A DNA stretch of 64,000 bases, taken from assembly GCA_964648485.1 (NCBI GenBank), contig CAZYOF010000013.1, positions 32,058 through 96,057 of the forward strand, in the 5' to 3' direction. Under the pieces are notes generated by a model. It was given only the letters and a program-made list of their open reading frames with translations, ran no database searches and had not been told where the DNA came from. The position numbers were made by a program, and so were the translations under genes. The stretch is from DAIOEK01 sp964648485. GTDB taxonomy: Bacteria > Chloroflexota > Anaerolineae > Anaerolineales > Anaerolineaceae. Positions 1-7,703 of the stretch are shown here, piece after piece. Every line of letters begins with the position of its first letter. Position 1 is the stretch's first letter.

Positions 1-420
1 GCGGCGGATTGTGCGCAGCATGTGCTGCATTTCTTTGAAGCGGCGCACCCGGGTGACACCCGTCCGCGTCGGGCAATCGAGCAGGCATACGCCTGGGCAC
101 GGGGTGAGATTTCCATGCTGCAGGCACGCCAGGCGGCTTATGAAGCCCACGCAGCTGCCCGGGAGGCGATTGGCGCGGCGCGGGAAGCGGCACGCGCGGC
201 GGGGCACGCCGTGGCTGTAGCGCACATGGCAGACCATGAACTGGGCGGCTCGGCGTACGCAATCCGCGCGGTGAGGGCGGCAGCCGCGGAAGGGGAACGA
301 GAGGCGGCGGGGATCCGCGAGAGGGAATGGCAGCGCGAACAGCTCCCCGATGAAATCCGCGCGCTGGTGCTGGATGACCAGCGTCTGCGCAACAAGAAGT
401 GCTGGTCGCTGTATGATTGA
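1..420 (+). CDS. putative immunity protein (5'-truncated by window edge)
   Basis: The reading frame is open from base 1, so the true start lies upstream; about 139 codons are visible. The protein is Ala/Arg/His-rich and helical, with the segments RPRRAIEQAYAWARGEI and HAVAVAHMADHELGGSAYA. I recognise this pattern from small proteins annotated as putative immunity proteins (Imm5-like helical domain) of polymorphic toxin systems. The C-terminus ends in KKCWSLYD, also typical of that family. No toxin partner is visible because the upstream flank is outside the window. GC content is clearly higher than in the following genes. Family assignment is from memory of the motif pattern; a role in immunity is inference. 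Confidence 0.6.
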   Translation, partial: AADCAQHVLHFFEAAHPGDTRPRRAIEQAYAWARGEISMLQARQAAYEAHAAAREAIGAAREAARAAGHAVAVAHMADHELGGSAYAIRAVRAAAAEGEREAAGIREREWQREQLPDEIRALVLDDQRLRNKKCWSLYD

Positions 421-482
421 GCATGCAGGAAGGCTGTCAACTTCTCTGTAATTCAATCCATTGGTTTTTTTTCTAAAAATCA

Positions 483-505
483 GCACAAAAGTCCTTTTTT
501 TGTGC
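483..505 (+). terminator. hairpin downstream of the immunity-type gene
   Basis: GCACAAAA (483-490) and TTTTGTGC (498-505) form an 8-bp stem about 60 nt after the stop codon. The T-run lies in the loop and 3' arm rather than after the stem, so termination is only a possibility. Confidence 0.3.
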
Positions 506-632
506 AATAATTGAATTCAGGTTATTTTTGCTGCCAGCAGGGTTCGCAGCTTCACCTTATCCCCCCAGCCGGAAAACTGAACCAGGTTTTAACTCATTCA
601 GATGTAGGATCATCTGAGAAAGGAAATTCATC

Positions 633-1127
633 ATGGGTGAATATAACAGGTCAACCAGCCAGAAAATGTTTGAAGCCATTCCAACAGGGCACATGCAAGC
701 GATCCAGGAACATATTGAATACTATAACATCAAGCCGGATCTGGAAAAATACCTGATTTGTATTGAGACATTTTCAAAAAAGAAAAAGAAACCATTATTC
801 GGCGGGATGACTCCCAACCAAACGCACCTGGTGGCAATTGTTACACCCACCTGGCTGATCACCGCCACCCAGGGCGATAAACCAAATTCAATCGGTGTGC
901 TCAGTATCCAGCTTAAAGATGCCCATCCGCGGGACTATAAGGATGATCCGGGGTATCAACTGGTTCAAGATACAGGGGTATTTGTTACCGGGATTTTTAC
1001 CGGCAGAGTTGGGATGCCGGGTAATGCTGAGATTTCCAGTTTTGTTCCATTGGGGGAGGAGCCGATAGCAGAGCAATTCAAGGAAATTCTGTTCGAGGCT
1101 GTTGATAAAGCAAGGACAGGTAAATAG
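633..1127 (+). CDS. hypothetical protein, 164 aa
   Basis: This is a soluble 164-residue protein with no signal peptide or membrane segment. The ATG is preceded by GAGAAAGG at a suitable distance, which fixes the start. The middle (residues ~55-110) alternates hydrophobic stretches (THLVAIVTPTWLITAT, GVFVTGIFTGR) that look like a beta-sheet core, with a short lysine cluster KKKKKP near residue 52. I do not recognise a named family. It stands alone between the immunity-type gene and the convergent GNAT-like gene. A short inverted repeat (TCAGATG 598-604 / CATCTGA 611-617) lies just upstream of the ribosome-binding site and might be an operator or leader hairpin. Confidence 0.6.
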   Translation: MGEYNRSTSQKMFEAIPTGHMQAIQEHIEYYNIKPDLEKYLICIETFSKKKKKPLFGGMTPNQTHLVAIVTPTWLITATQGDKPNSIGVLSIQLKDAHPRDYKDDPGYQLVQDTGVFVTGIFTGRVGMPGNAEISSFVPLGEEPIAEQFKEILFEAVDKARTGK

Positions 1128-1243
1128 GAAATACTGTAAATAATGTCGGGATTTTTTCTGAGCTTCAAAGGTGATGTGCGGGATGAATTTCAGCCACGCC
1201 AAACTCACCGAATGGTGGATTAGCGCAGACGGATCTACAACAG

Positions 1244-1274
1244 ACATCCCCTGGAATGATCTTCCAGGGGATGT
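1244..1274. terminator. strong hairpin between convergent genes
   Basis: A perfect 13-bp stem (ACATCCCCTGGAA 1244-1256 with its complement 1262-1274) closes a 5-nt loop. It lies between the stops of the convergent genes at 1127 and 1298. The T-tracts are weak on both sides, but placement and stability fit a shared terminator. Confidence 0.6.
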
Positions 1275-1297
1275 TGATTTGTGAGCTTGGTTGAATT

Positions 1298-2023
1298 TTA
1301 GAGGTCAACAGTTTCAGGAACGCGGAATTTCTCGTTGGCTTTCAAAACTTCATCGGTCACATTGAAGTTCAGATCGTCGCCGACCATCTGCTTGCAGTAG
1401 GCTTTCAGGCGGTTGTTCCAGGAATCCTGATCTACATAGAAGATCTTGGCGCCGCCGAGTTCGTGCTGGTACTGGGGCCAGGGTTTGGTGGGCTGAGCCA
1501 TGGAGAGACCAGCCATACGCCAGCCGTTGTAGCTTTCGAAGGTGGACCACCATTCCTGAACCTTGACCATTTCCATGGCGAAGTAGGTTTTGGCATAGTA
1601 CATCGGCCAGCCTAATTTAGCGCGGCGAGAGAAGGTGAGGGTGTGGAGGGAGACGGCAACGTCTTTATCCCAGACACGACCATTGGCGAAACCGAGCCAT
1701 TCACCATCGACCAGACCGACAAAGGTGAAGGGGTCCTTGAGGCGCTTGCGGCGCAGGGCGAGGACTTCGCCATAGACGCGGACACCGACGATATCATAGA
1801 AGTCTTTTTCGACTTTCATGACCTTCTCGAGGTAACCAAGCATGGGGTCGATATCGCTATCCTGGACGGCGCGGATGTAGAGCATGCGACCATCGGGGAG
1901 TTTGATCTGGGCACCTTTCCACTCGGGTAATTTCATCGCGGGACCTTGAAGGATGCCTTCAATCTCACGAACATCGATTTTCATTTCTTCAACAGATACT
2001 GGGGTTGGGAGATCTATTTTCAT
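1298..2023 (-). CDS. GNAT-fold-like hypothetical protein, 241 aa
   Basis: The protein has an N-terminal extension of ~45 residues, then LPDGRMLYIRAVQDSDI, which resembles the first strand and helix of GNAT acetyltransferases. FTFVGLVDGEWLGFANGRV follows in the position of the central GNAT strands. No clear acetyl-CoA pyrophosphate loop (Q/RxxGxG/A) is visible, so enzymatic activity is uncertain. The ATG is preceded by AAAAGGA and by an unusually good sigma-70 promoter (see 2063-2091). Together with the regular codon use this suggests high expression. It is monocistronic and terminates at the 1244-1274 hairpin. GNAT relationship is inference from pattern; substrate unknown. Confidence 0.55.
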   Translation of the reverse strand: MKIDLPTPVSVEEMKIDVREIEGILQGPAMKLPEWKGAQIKLPDGRMLYIRAVQDSDIDPMLGYLEKVMKVEKDFYDIVGVRVYGEVLALRRKRLKDPFTFVGLVDGEWLGFANGRVWDKDVAVSLHTLTFSRRAKLGWPMYYAKTYFAMEMVKVQEWWSTFESYNGWRMAGLSMAQPTKPWPQYQHELGGAKIFYVDQDSWNNRLKAYCKQMVGDDLNFNVTDEVLKANEKFRVPETVDL

Positions 2024-2062
2024 TATTTAATCCTTTTCTGGGTGATTATTAGAAGTAAAAAA

Positions 2063-2091
2063 AGTATAGCAAAGTGAAAATGGATAGTCAA
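2063..2091 (-). promoter_or_regulatory. sigma-70-like promoter of the GNAT-like gene
   Basis: On the minus strand TTGACT (2091-2086) and TATACT (2068-2063) are separated by exactly 17 nt. The predicted start near 2057 gives a leader of about 35 nt containing AAAAGGA before the ATG. This is one of the best -35/-10 pairs in the window. Confidence 0.7.
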
Positions 2092-2320
2092 TCAGCGGTG
2101 GAGTGATTAAGAAGGTATCGGGAGGTATGTAATATTATTTGTGATAAATATTGGGGTTTTTGTGCAATTTGATATGACAATTATCCGAACTTTCTTGATG
2201 AATTACATTTTCGGACGATTTGGGGGTGCAGGTATCTCCTATTTCATCAGGTGGGGTAGACCCCACCCGTCGGTTGTACCTGTGCAGCAGACCGCACCCT
2301 ACCCTCTGTCAGACTGCAAC
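2092..2320. other. intergenic stretch with a GC-rich hairpin, no gene supported
   Basis: An AT-rich half (2100-2220) is followed by a C-rich, pyrimidine-biased half. The latter holds an 8-bp inverted repeat with a 2-nt loop (GGTGGGGT 2250-2257, ACCCCACC 2260-2267). The change of composition at ~2240 looks like an inserted dispersed repeat unit, but no second copy was seen in this window. The open frame crossing it has no ribosome-binding site and runs into the antisense of the next gene. Confidence 0.35.
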
Positions 2321-3052
2321 CTACCCATCAAAAACCAATTGACGCATGCCGAGTTGAATGGCGGTCTGAAGGAGAAAGACATCCCCGTACCAGCCGGCGG
2401 ATTTTAATTCACGATACACGCTGGCGAGTGGTTTGCTAACATACAGGTAATGCCAGGATTCCGCGCGGATGCTGTCGTGGCTGCCGGTGTAACTTTGCAG
2501 AAAGCCGTACTCCCAGGCGTGTTCCGCCAGCCAGATGCCGGCTCTGGTCTTCTCAAAACCCGCGTAAAGGTCAATGACTTTACCGATCTCGCTCGAAGTG
2601 AAATCCAGCGCCAGACCGGTGTGATGCTGCGAGGTGCCCGGCTGCATCACGACCGATTTATCCATCGCATGGCTGTAGGCGTACGCCTGTTCTTCATACG
2701 AGCGGAAACCGGAATGAATGTGTAAACCGGTGCGCGCGGCGTTGGCTGCACTGAAAAGATCCGCCAGATCGAAGAGGCACAACTGGTTCACCCGCACGTT
2801 CTCATTCGCCACGAGGATGCCATCCATGGTGAGGGGCAGGGCTTCGAGGTTGGGTTCAATGGTTCGGGAGATTTCATCCGCAGGGATGGGGTGCTGCACA
2901 TCCACCACCCGGTAAAGCAGCGCATCGGGCAGGGAATCGCGGGCTGGCAGGGGGATGGTGGTGATATTTCCCTGCAGGCGCGGAAACAGGTGCAGCGCCG
3001 GGAGGGCGCAGGCAGACATCAATAGAAAATTCCGGCGGGAGAGTGGAGCCAT
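2321..3052 (-). CDS. VanY-type D-alanyl-D-alanine carboxypeptidase (M15B), exported
   Basis: This is a peptidoglycan-trimming zinc carboxypeptidase or dipeptidase. I place the start at the ATG at 3052, giving MAPLSRRNFLLMSACALP: a short signal sequence whose SRRNFL is Tat-like. The longer upstream frame overlaps the divergent gene. The M15B zinc-site signatures are visible as IHSGFRSYEEQ, SQHHTGLALDF (HxxxxxxD type) and ESWHYLYV (xxWHxxY), in the right order and spacing. The 243-residue length fits the family. A TACAAT box ends 6 nt before this ATG with no Shine-Dalgarno, suggesting a leaderless mRNA. It is divergent from 3107. Cleavage of the D-Ala-D-Ala stem is known for the family; substrate here is inferred. 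Confidence 0.85.
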   Translation of the reverse strand: MAPLSRRNFLLMSACALPALHLFPRLQGNITTIPLPARDSLPDALLYRVVDVQHPIPADEISRTIEPNLEALPLTMDGILVANENVRVNQLCLFDLADLFSAANAARTGLHIHSGFRSYEEQAYAYSHAMDKSVVMQPGTSQHHTGLALDFTSSEIGKVIDLYAGFEKTRAGIWLAEHAWEYGFLQSYTGSHDSIRAESWHYLYVSKPLASVYRELKSAGWYGDVFLLQTAIQLGMRQLVFDG

Positions 3053-3058
3053 GCTGAT

Positions 3059-3099
3059 ATTGTACCGGAAAGAATCAAAGGATGGGAATACGGTAAAAT
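3059..3099. promoter_or_regulatory. divergent leaderless -10 boxes
   Basis: Minus strand: TACAAT (3064-3059) ends 6 nt before the VanY ATG at 3052. Plus strand: TAAAAT (3094-3099) ends 7 nt before the ATG at 3107. Neither start has a Shine-Dalgarno. Both transcripts would begin at or next to the start codon. The two -10 boxes lie only ~30 bp apart, so the two polymerases would compete. Confidence 0.55.
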
Positions 3100-3106
3100 T
3101 GCTTCC

Positions 3107-3727
3107 ATGAACCATAAATGGGCTGGCGTTATTCTCTGCTTGGCAGGGATTCTGCTTCTTGGCGGGGCAATTCTTCCGGACAGGTTGGAGGAACGCAATC
3201 TGGAGATCCCCCTGGCGCAGGCGGTTGAACTGGGAAGAGCAGATTCGCAACCACAATTACCGGAAGAGATGCTCTCCACCTGCAACATTCAGCTACAGAC
3301 GCGCTGGCGGGGGGTAACCCTTGCGGGCAAGACGGAAGCGATCACCCAGAGAATCCACCTGGCTTGCGCACGACTGCCGGTGGGCGTGGCATTCGCCATC
3401 CGGGCGCGGGTTGATGAACCAGCGCGGTTGATTCTGCCGGACAATGACAACATCAAACCATTGCTGCCGGGCAGCCCTCTAATGATGAGCTGGGCGCTGC
3501 ACCCGGGAGATGTACATTCGTGGGAAGGGACACTGTGGACTTATCTCACGATCCCGGGCGAGGGGGGGAAAGCAGTGGAGATGGTTCTATCCTCCATCCA
3601 GCTGGGCGGGAAGACCACCCGTTTGATCGGGTTGAATTATCCGCAGAGCCTGGCAGCCGGTATCTGTCTGGTGGTGGGTGGATTGCTGGTTTTCCTGAAT
3701 TTATTGAGACTATTCAGAAAGAAATAA
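3107..3727 (+). CDS. hypothetical membrane-anchored protein, two TM segments
   Basis: A 206-residue protein with one transmembrane helix at each end: residues ~4-24 (WAGVILCLAGILLLGGAIL) and ~180-201 (AGICLVVGGLLVFLNLLRLF). The latter is followed by a positive RKK tail. The ~150-residue central part is hydrophilic and beta-rich and would be extracytoplasmic if both ends are cytoplasmic. The ATG has no ribosome-binding site but a -10 box 7 nt upstream. I do not recognise the family. Its position next to a VanY carboxypeptidase and two envelope proteins suggests a cell-surface role; that is inference. Confidence 0.6.
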   Translation: MNHKWAGVILCLAGILLLGGAILPDRLEERNLEIPLAQAVELGRADSQPQLPEEMLSTCNIQLQTRWRGVTLAGKTEAITQRIHLACARLPVGVAFAIRARVDEPARLILPDNDNIKPLLPGSPLMMSWALHPGDVHSWEGTLWTYLTIPGEGGKAVEMVLSSIQLGGKTTRLIGLNYPQSLAAGICLVVGGLLVFLNLLRLFRKK

Positions 3728-3796
3728 CAATATTTTTAATGATGAAATCTTAATAATCGTGATGTTTTTTGAATTTCATCCTGTGGAAAATACCAG

Positions 3797-3825
3797 TTGA
3801 CATCTATCATCGGGTGATATACATT
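3797..3825 (+). promoter_or_regulatory. promoter for the surface-protein pair
   Basis: TTGACA (3797-3802) and TACATT (3820-3825) are spaced by 17 nt. The predicted start near 3832 gives a ~100-nt leader before the ATG at 3930. That leader contains a terminator-like hairpin. Confidence 0.5.
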
Positions 3826-3885
3826 AATAATAAACCAGCAGCCAAGCAGAATTCATTGCTGCTCTGTTTATATTTTTGAAGAATA

Positions 3886-3910
3886 ACGCACTGGATTTCC
3901 AGTGCGTTTT
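3886..3910 (+). terminator. terminator-like hairpin inside the leader of the lipoprotein gene
   Basis: ACGCACTGG (3886-3894) pairs perfectly with CCAGTGCGT (3899-3907) around a 4-nt loop. It is followed by TTTATGTTTT. It lies downstream of the promoter at 3797-3825 and only ~10 nt before the Shine-Dalgarno CAGGAGGGG. That is the arrangement expected of an attenuator rather than the end of the previous gene, which stops 160 nt earlier. No known aptamer was recognised upstream. Confidence 0.5.
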
Positions 3911-3929
3911 ATGTTTTCAGGAGGGGTAT

Positions 3930-5012
3930 ATGCTGCGCAAACCAGTGTTTCAAGTAATTGGTCTATTGATCTGCATTTCCATGCTGACCACCGGATGTGG
4001 CACCGCTACGGCGGGCGGCGTGGAGGTCTGGATCGATGCTCCCCTGCCGGGTGGCAGGGTGCAGCCGGGCGCGGAGGTACGCATCCAGACGCACGCGTAT
4101 GCCAAAAGCGGCATCGCCGAGATCAAACTGGATATCGACGGGAATCCCTACTCGCAGGATGTTCCATCCCCTGTTGGCAGCGACCTGGTGACACTGGAAC
4201 AGATCTGGCTGGCGGCTTCACCGGGGATGCACACCATCAGAGTGACCGCGTACGAAACGGGCGGCAGGATGAGCAATCCGCGTATTGTGGTGATCGAGGT
4301 ACTGCCACCCGTAACCGCCACCCCGGAAGCTACGCTAACCCCATCCAGCACACCCGAACCAACGGTTACCGAGACCCCCATCCCTCCGACGTGCACATCC
4401 ACCCGTGCGCCGGCGCCGGTGATGTTATTTAATGTAGATGATGATTCCATCACTGCGGGCGAATGTACCTATCTGCGATGGGATGTGAAATATGCCGAGC
4501 AGGTGACATTGAATGACTCTGCGGTTAATCATCTGGATGCCCGCCAGGTTTGCCCGGAGCAGAATACCAGTTACACCCTGCGGGCGGTATCCGCTGGCGG
4601 GGAGGAAAGTGAAACCATCCAGGTCAAGGTAGCCAGCCCGCCTGTGCAGGATACGACCGGTCCGGTGATATCCAAAATCAAGGCAGAGCCGGCAACCATC
4701 TTTGACAGCGCCACCTGTGGCGTGGATCGGACGAAAATCAGCGCCGATGTAGCGGACGCCGGGTCGGGCGTGAAGCGGGTGGATATTTTCTACCAGGCGG
4801 TCACCTCATCCACCGGGCAGTGGAAATCGTTGAAGATGAGTGGCAGCGAGAAGGATGGTTTCAACATTTATCTGGGCAAGTCTGAATTATCGCAAAGCCT
4901 GGCGCTCTACGGCGGCGGCACCGTCCATTATTACCTGGTTGCAGAAGATAACGCTGGTAACAAGACGACCAGCAAGACATTCACTTTCAAAGTGGAAGTC
5001 TGCCTGATCTGA
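3930..5012 (+). CDS. lipoprotein with Ig-like domains and a Thr/Pro-rich linker
   Basis: The start is the ATG at 3930 after CAGGAGGGG, which places a lipoprotein signal at the N-terminus: MLRKP, a hydrophobic core, then lipobox LTTGC, so the protein is expected to be lipid-anchored. Residues ~30-120 form an Ig-like domain (VEVWIDAPLPGGRV). A linker of ~35 residues rich in Thr, Pro and Glu (TATPEATLTPSSTPEP) follows. A second Ig-like module contains FNVDDDSITAGECTYLRWDV. A third, cysteine-containing module (DTTGPVISKIKAEP) ends in a strand-rich VHYYLVAEDNAGN segment. Such lipoproteins are common in Anaerolineae, probably as surface adhesins or ligand binders. The next gene begins 14 nt downstream, so the two are co-transcribed. 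Confidence 0.75.
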   Translation: MLRKPVFQVIGLLICISMLTTGCGTATAGGVEVWIDAPLPGGRVQPGAEVRIQTHAYAKSGIAEIKLDIDGNPYSQDVPSPVGSDLVTLEQIWLAASPGMHTIRVTAYETGGRMSNPRIVVIEVLPPVTATPEATLTPSSTPEPTVTETPIPPTCTSTRAPAPVMLFNVDDDSITAGECTYLRWDVKYAEQVTLNDSAVNHLDARQVCPEQNTSYTLRAVSAGGEESETIQVKVASPPVQDTTGPVISKIKAEPATIFDSATCGVDRTKISADVADAGSGVKRVDIFYQAVTSSTGQWKSLKMSGSEKDGFNIYLGKSELSQSLALYGGGTVHYYLVAEDNAGNKTTSKTFTFKVEVCLI

Positions 5013-5026
5013 GGGTGGAGGTAGAG

Positions 5027-7018
5027 ATGAAAAAATGGATCGTCGGCATTCTGGTGGTATTGTTCATCTGCTTCCTGGCTGTAGTGGTCGGGATAGCAGG
5101 TTTTCTTATTTTGCGAAACACCGGTACAGCGGTTTCGAATCCGGTGGTGGATATCTTCTCGCCTGCTGCGGGGGATGCCATCGAAACAGGGCAACCGCTG
5201 ATGATTCAGGCTACAGCGAAGGATCCGGATGGAGTCAAGCGCATCGAGTTCTGGTTTGATCAGAAGTTGTTGAAAACGCATGACAGCCCCCGGGAGGAGG
5301 GCGTCACTCCCCTGGCGCTGGCACATTCCCTGAAAGTTGAGCAGAGCGGCGCGCATACGATCATTGTCCGCGCGTTTGACCGGATGGGAAACAGCGGGCA
5401 AAGCTCACTGGTGATTTCAGTTTCGCAGGGTACTAATCCGGCACAACCACAAACATACGAAATCAAAGAAGGGGATACGGTATTAAGTATTGCCAAAGCT
5501 CACGGGTTAACCGAAGCAGACGTGATGGCAGCCGTGCCTGATGGCAGCGAGGAACTGCCCCCGGCGGGCAGCGGGATCAGCCTCTCTCCACCAGCGGGTG
5601 AAGGCGAAGGTGGAGATGAACCGGAGGGAGAGACGGTTGTCCCTGCAGAGTACATGCCTGAGTTGACCTTGCCGCATCTAGAAACGATGCCCGGATGGTA
5701 TAACCTGCTGCGGAGTATCCTGGACAGGGATGTGTTACCTGCGGGTATCATGGATATCACCACCTTCGAGGTGGACCGTCCGTTTGATGGGGTGTATTGT
5801 TATGTCAGCGCCGGAGATAATCCGGTTATCCGCATTCCGGGTTCGGGATCCTTCCCTGCCCTGGAAGAGAACTACTGGGATGTGAGTGAGTGGTTTTCGG
5901 CAGAAAATCGGGCGATGTTTATGACCACATCTGGCAACCTGCGCCTCCGAATGAACTGTATGGGATACACAATCGGCACGGCGGGCGGGGTGGCATATAA
6001 CCTTGGTACACTGGATATCAGCCGTACCCCCGCTGAATTTGCCGCAGGCTGGATTGACGAGCAGGTCACCGGTCCGGAAGGCTGGTTCCGGCTGCGATAC
6101 AAGGTAGCTGACCCGGCTGAAGGAAGGGGTGGCGGCGGAACCGGATTTGAATACCTGTATCTGGATTCCAGCCGGTACGGGGTGAATGAGGAGCCGCTGG
6201 TTCCCAATCCGCATGTGATCTTGGAATTCCGTATCTATGATGAAGGCAGGCATATCACCCCGCCGGTGCTGGATGGCTTTCATATTTACAGGAATGGGGT
6301 CAAGTGGCGTTCGACCGGACCCAACACAGAACGTTACGTGGTGTGGGATCACCTCTGGGAAGCCGGATCGTGTTTCGAGCAGACCGAATTTTTCGTGGTG
6401 GGTTACCTCGGCGACCCGGATGAACCATCTGCCACCATCACCAGCCTGCCTATTCTGGTATCCGGGTACTGTCCGGCGATCTATAAACATGTTACTGTCC
6501 GGTTTACATCCATCCTGTATAACTGCATTGATGTGGATGAACCTTACCATTTTGGATCCCTTTATACTGCGGGAGCCTGCTCTGGTGATGCAGAAGACTG
6601 GGGACCAGGTGTGATTGGCGGGGTGAATGTAAATGGGATCAGAACATTTGATATATTCTATCCGGTATATACCGGGTTGTCATACACTTTTCCCATCTGG
6701 GGCAGTAGTTTTGTGCCAGTTCGCGACCTAATACTGGCACCCTCAGAATCACTGACGATCTCTTCAACGATGTGGGACTATGATGTGTGGAGCGACAGCG
6801 ATCCATTCTGTTTTGATGAGGTAACATACAGCCCGGCAGAGTTGCATGATTTACGTGGATGGACCACACATTTCGAAGAAACTTTCAGCGATATCAACTG
6901 GACCAATACCGAATATCCAATAGATACTCGGGGTGGGGAATGTATTATTGGATATGACATCACCGTGGAAGAGGTGGCAGGTCCGCCGCCGCCAACAATT
7001 GTTGGTGATTTTCCGTAA
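5027..7018 (+). CDS. membrane-anchored surface protein with Ig-like and LysM domains
   Basis: This 663-residue protein starts at the ATG at 5027, just after GGTGGAGG. The N-terminus is a single transmembrane anchor (residues ~3-27). An Ig-like domain follows (VVDIFSPAAGDAIETG to LVISVSQG), then a LysM module (TYEIKEGDTVLSIAKAHGL), a Gly/Glu/Pro linker and a long ~440-residue C-terminal region. That region is rich in aromatic residues and scattered cysteines and I cannot assign it. LysM implies binding to peptidoglycan or other glycans. It shares the Ig-like fold with the lipoprotein upstream and is probably its partner at the cell surface. No catalytic motif was recognised. Confidence 0.7.
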   Translation: MKKWIVGILVVLFICFLAVVVGIAGFLILRNTGTAVSNPVVDIFSPAAGDAIETGQPLMIQATAKDPDGVKRIEFWFDQKLLKTHDSPREEGVTPLALAHSLKVEQSGAHTIIVRAFDRMGNSGQSSLVISVSQGTNPAQPQTYEIKEGDTVLSIAKAHGLTEADVMAAVPDGSEELPPAGSGISLSPPAGEGEGGDEPEGETVVPAEYMPELTLPHLETMPGWYNLLRSILDRDVLPAGIMDITTFEVDRPFDGVYCYVSAGDNPVIRIPGSGSFPALEENYWDVSEWFSAENRAMFMTTSGNLRLRMNCMGYTIGTAGGVAYNLGTLDISRTPAEFAAGWIDEQVTGPEGWFRLRYKVADPAEGRGGGGTGFEYLYLDSSRYGVNEEPLVPNPHVILEFRIYDEGRHITPPVLDGFHIYRNGVKWRSTGPNTERYVVWDHLWEAGSCFEQTEFFVVGYLGDPDEPSATITSLPILVSGYCPAIYKHVTVRFTSILYNCIDVDEPYHFGSLYTAGACSGDAEDWGPGVIGGVNVNGIRTFDIFYPVYTGLSYTFPIWGSSFVPVRDLILAPSESLTISSTMWDYDVWSDSDPFCFDEVTYSPAELHDLRGWTTHFEETFSDINWTNTEYPIDTRGGECIIGYDITVEEVAGPPPPTIVGDFP

Positions 7019-7228
7019 TGAGATAATCAGTGTGTTGTATGGATCAGGGATACCCATCATCTTGACCTTGAAATAGAATCAGAAAGAACAATTATGTAAA
7101 TACCAGATCTTTGACTATTAATAGCTTTTGTATGAGGGTTCTTCCAAAATAATTCTTTTCCAAATACCATTGGACTTATGTTCCGAGTCAGGCGATAAGC
7201 AACATTTTTTCTTTTGTAAATAGTATCT

Positions 7229-7246
7229 ATGATAGAATAAAAGGAG
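7229..7246 (+). promoter_or_regulatory. possible -10 region upstream of nuoA
   Basis: TATGAT (7229-7234) is followed by AAGGAG (7241-7246). The AAGGAG lies 10 nt before an in-frame GTG at 7257 that could be an alternative nuoA start. The rest of 7019-7310 is AT-rich with no supported gene or recognised RNA element. Confidence 0.35.
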
Positions 7247-7310
7247 TGAGCCGGCGGTGGGCCTGGCTGGTTCAGATCTTATTCCGATTTTTACTTATGC
7301 GAGGGGAAGT

Positions 7311-7667
7311 ATGCAACTGGACTGGTTGTACATCGGGGTATTCATGGTGGTATCCCTGGCTTTACCGGCAGTAGCAATCACTCTGGCTGGTATCCTGGCA
7401 CCCAAGAAACCAAATCCCATTAAAAATTCAACATATGAATGTGGTATCGAGACTGTCGGTGATACCTGGGTTCAATTCAAGGCACAGTATTATGTCTATG
7501 CCTTGATTTTTTTGGTATTTGACATCGAGGCTGTCTTTCTTTTCCCGTGGGCGCTGGCATTTGACTTCCTTGGATTGTACGCGGTACTCGAAGGAATACT
7601 TTTCGTACTAATTCTCGCCGGAGCGCTGGCATACGCCTGGAAAAAAGGCGCACTGGACTGGTCATAG
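7311..7667 (+). CDS. nuoA: NADH-quinone oxidoreductase subunit A
   Basis: NuoA is a three-helix membrane subunit of Complex I that helps join the membrane arm to the hydrophilic arm. From the ATG at 7311 (preceded by GAGGGG) the protein is 118 residues, the usual length. It carries the NuoA signatures YECGIE and AQYYVYALIFLVFDIEAVFLFPW. A GTG at 7257 with its own AAGGAG would add 18 residues that family members normally lack. It is first in an eight-gene operon. In most genomes nuoA is followed by nuoB, C and D; here nuoH follows directly. Confidence 0.93.
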   Translation: MQLDWLYIGVFMVVSLALPAVAITLAGILAPKKPNPIKNSTYECGIETVGDTWVQFKAQYYVYALIFLVFDIEAVFLFPWALAFDFLGLYAVLEGILFVLILAGALAYAWKKGALDWS

Positions 7668-7703
7668 TAAACCAAATCCTGAAACCATTATCGAGGAGAA
7701 ACC

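Noticed and set aside
511..756. Plus-strand ORF of 81 codons overlapping the 633 gene
   Set aside because: Its second half overlaps a better-supported gene in another frame with a proper ribosome-binding site, and it has no Shine-Dalgarno or recognisable features.
2141..2407. Plus-strand ORF of 88 codons
   Set aside because: It spans a repeat-like C-rich segment and the antisense end of the VanY gene; no ribosome-binding site.
5735..6550. Long minus-strand ORF of 271 codons inside the LysM/Ig gene
   Set aside because: Antisense shadow of a well-supported gene; no promoter, ribosome-binding site or protein motif.
7257..7310. GTG start for nuoA, with AAGGAG at 7241
   Set aside because: It would add 18 residues that NuoA proteins normally lack, and the ATG at 7311 gives the standard 118 residues. 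Kept only as an alternative.
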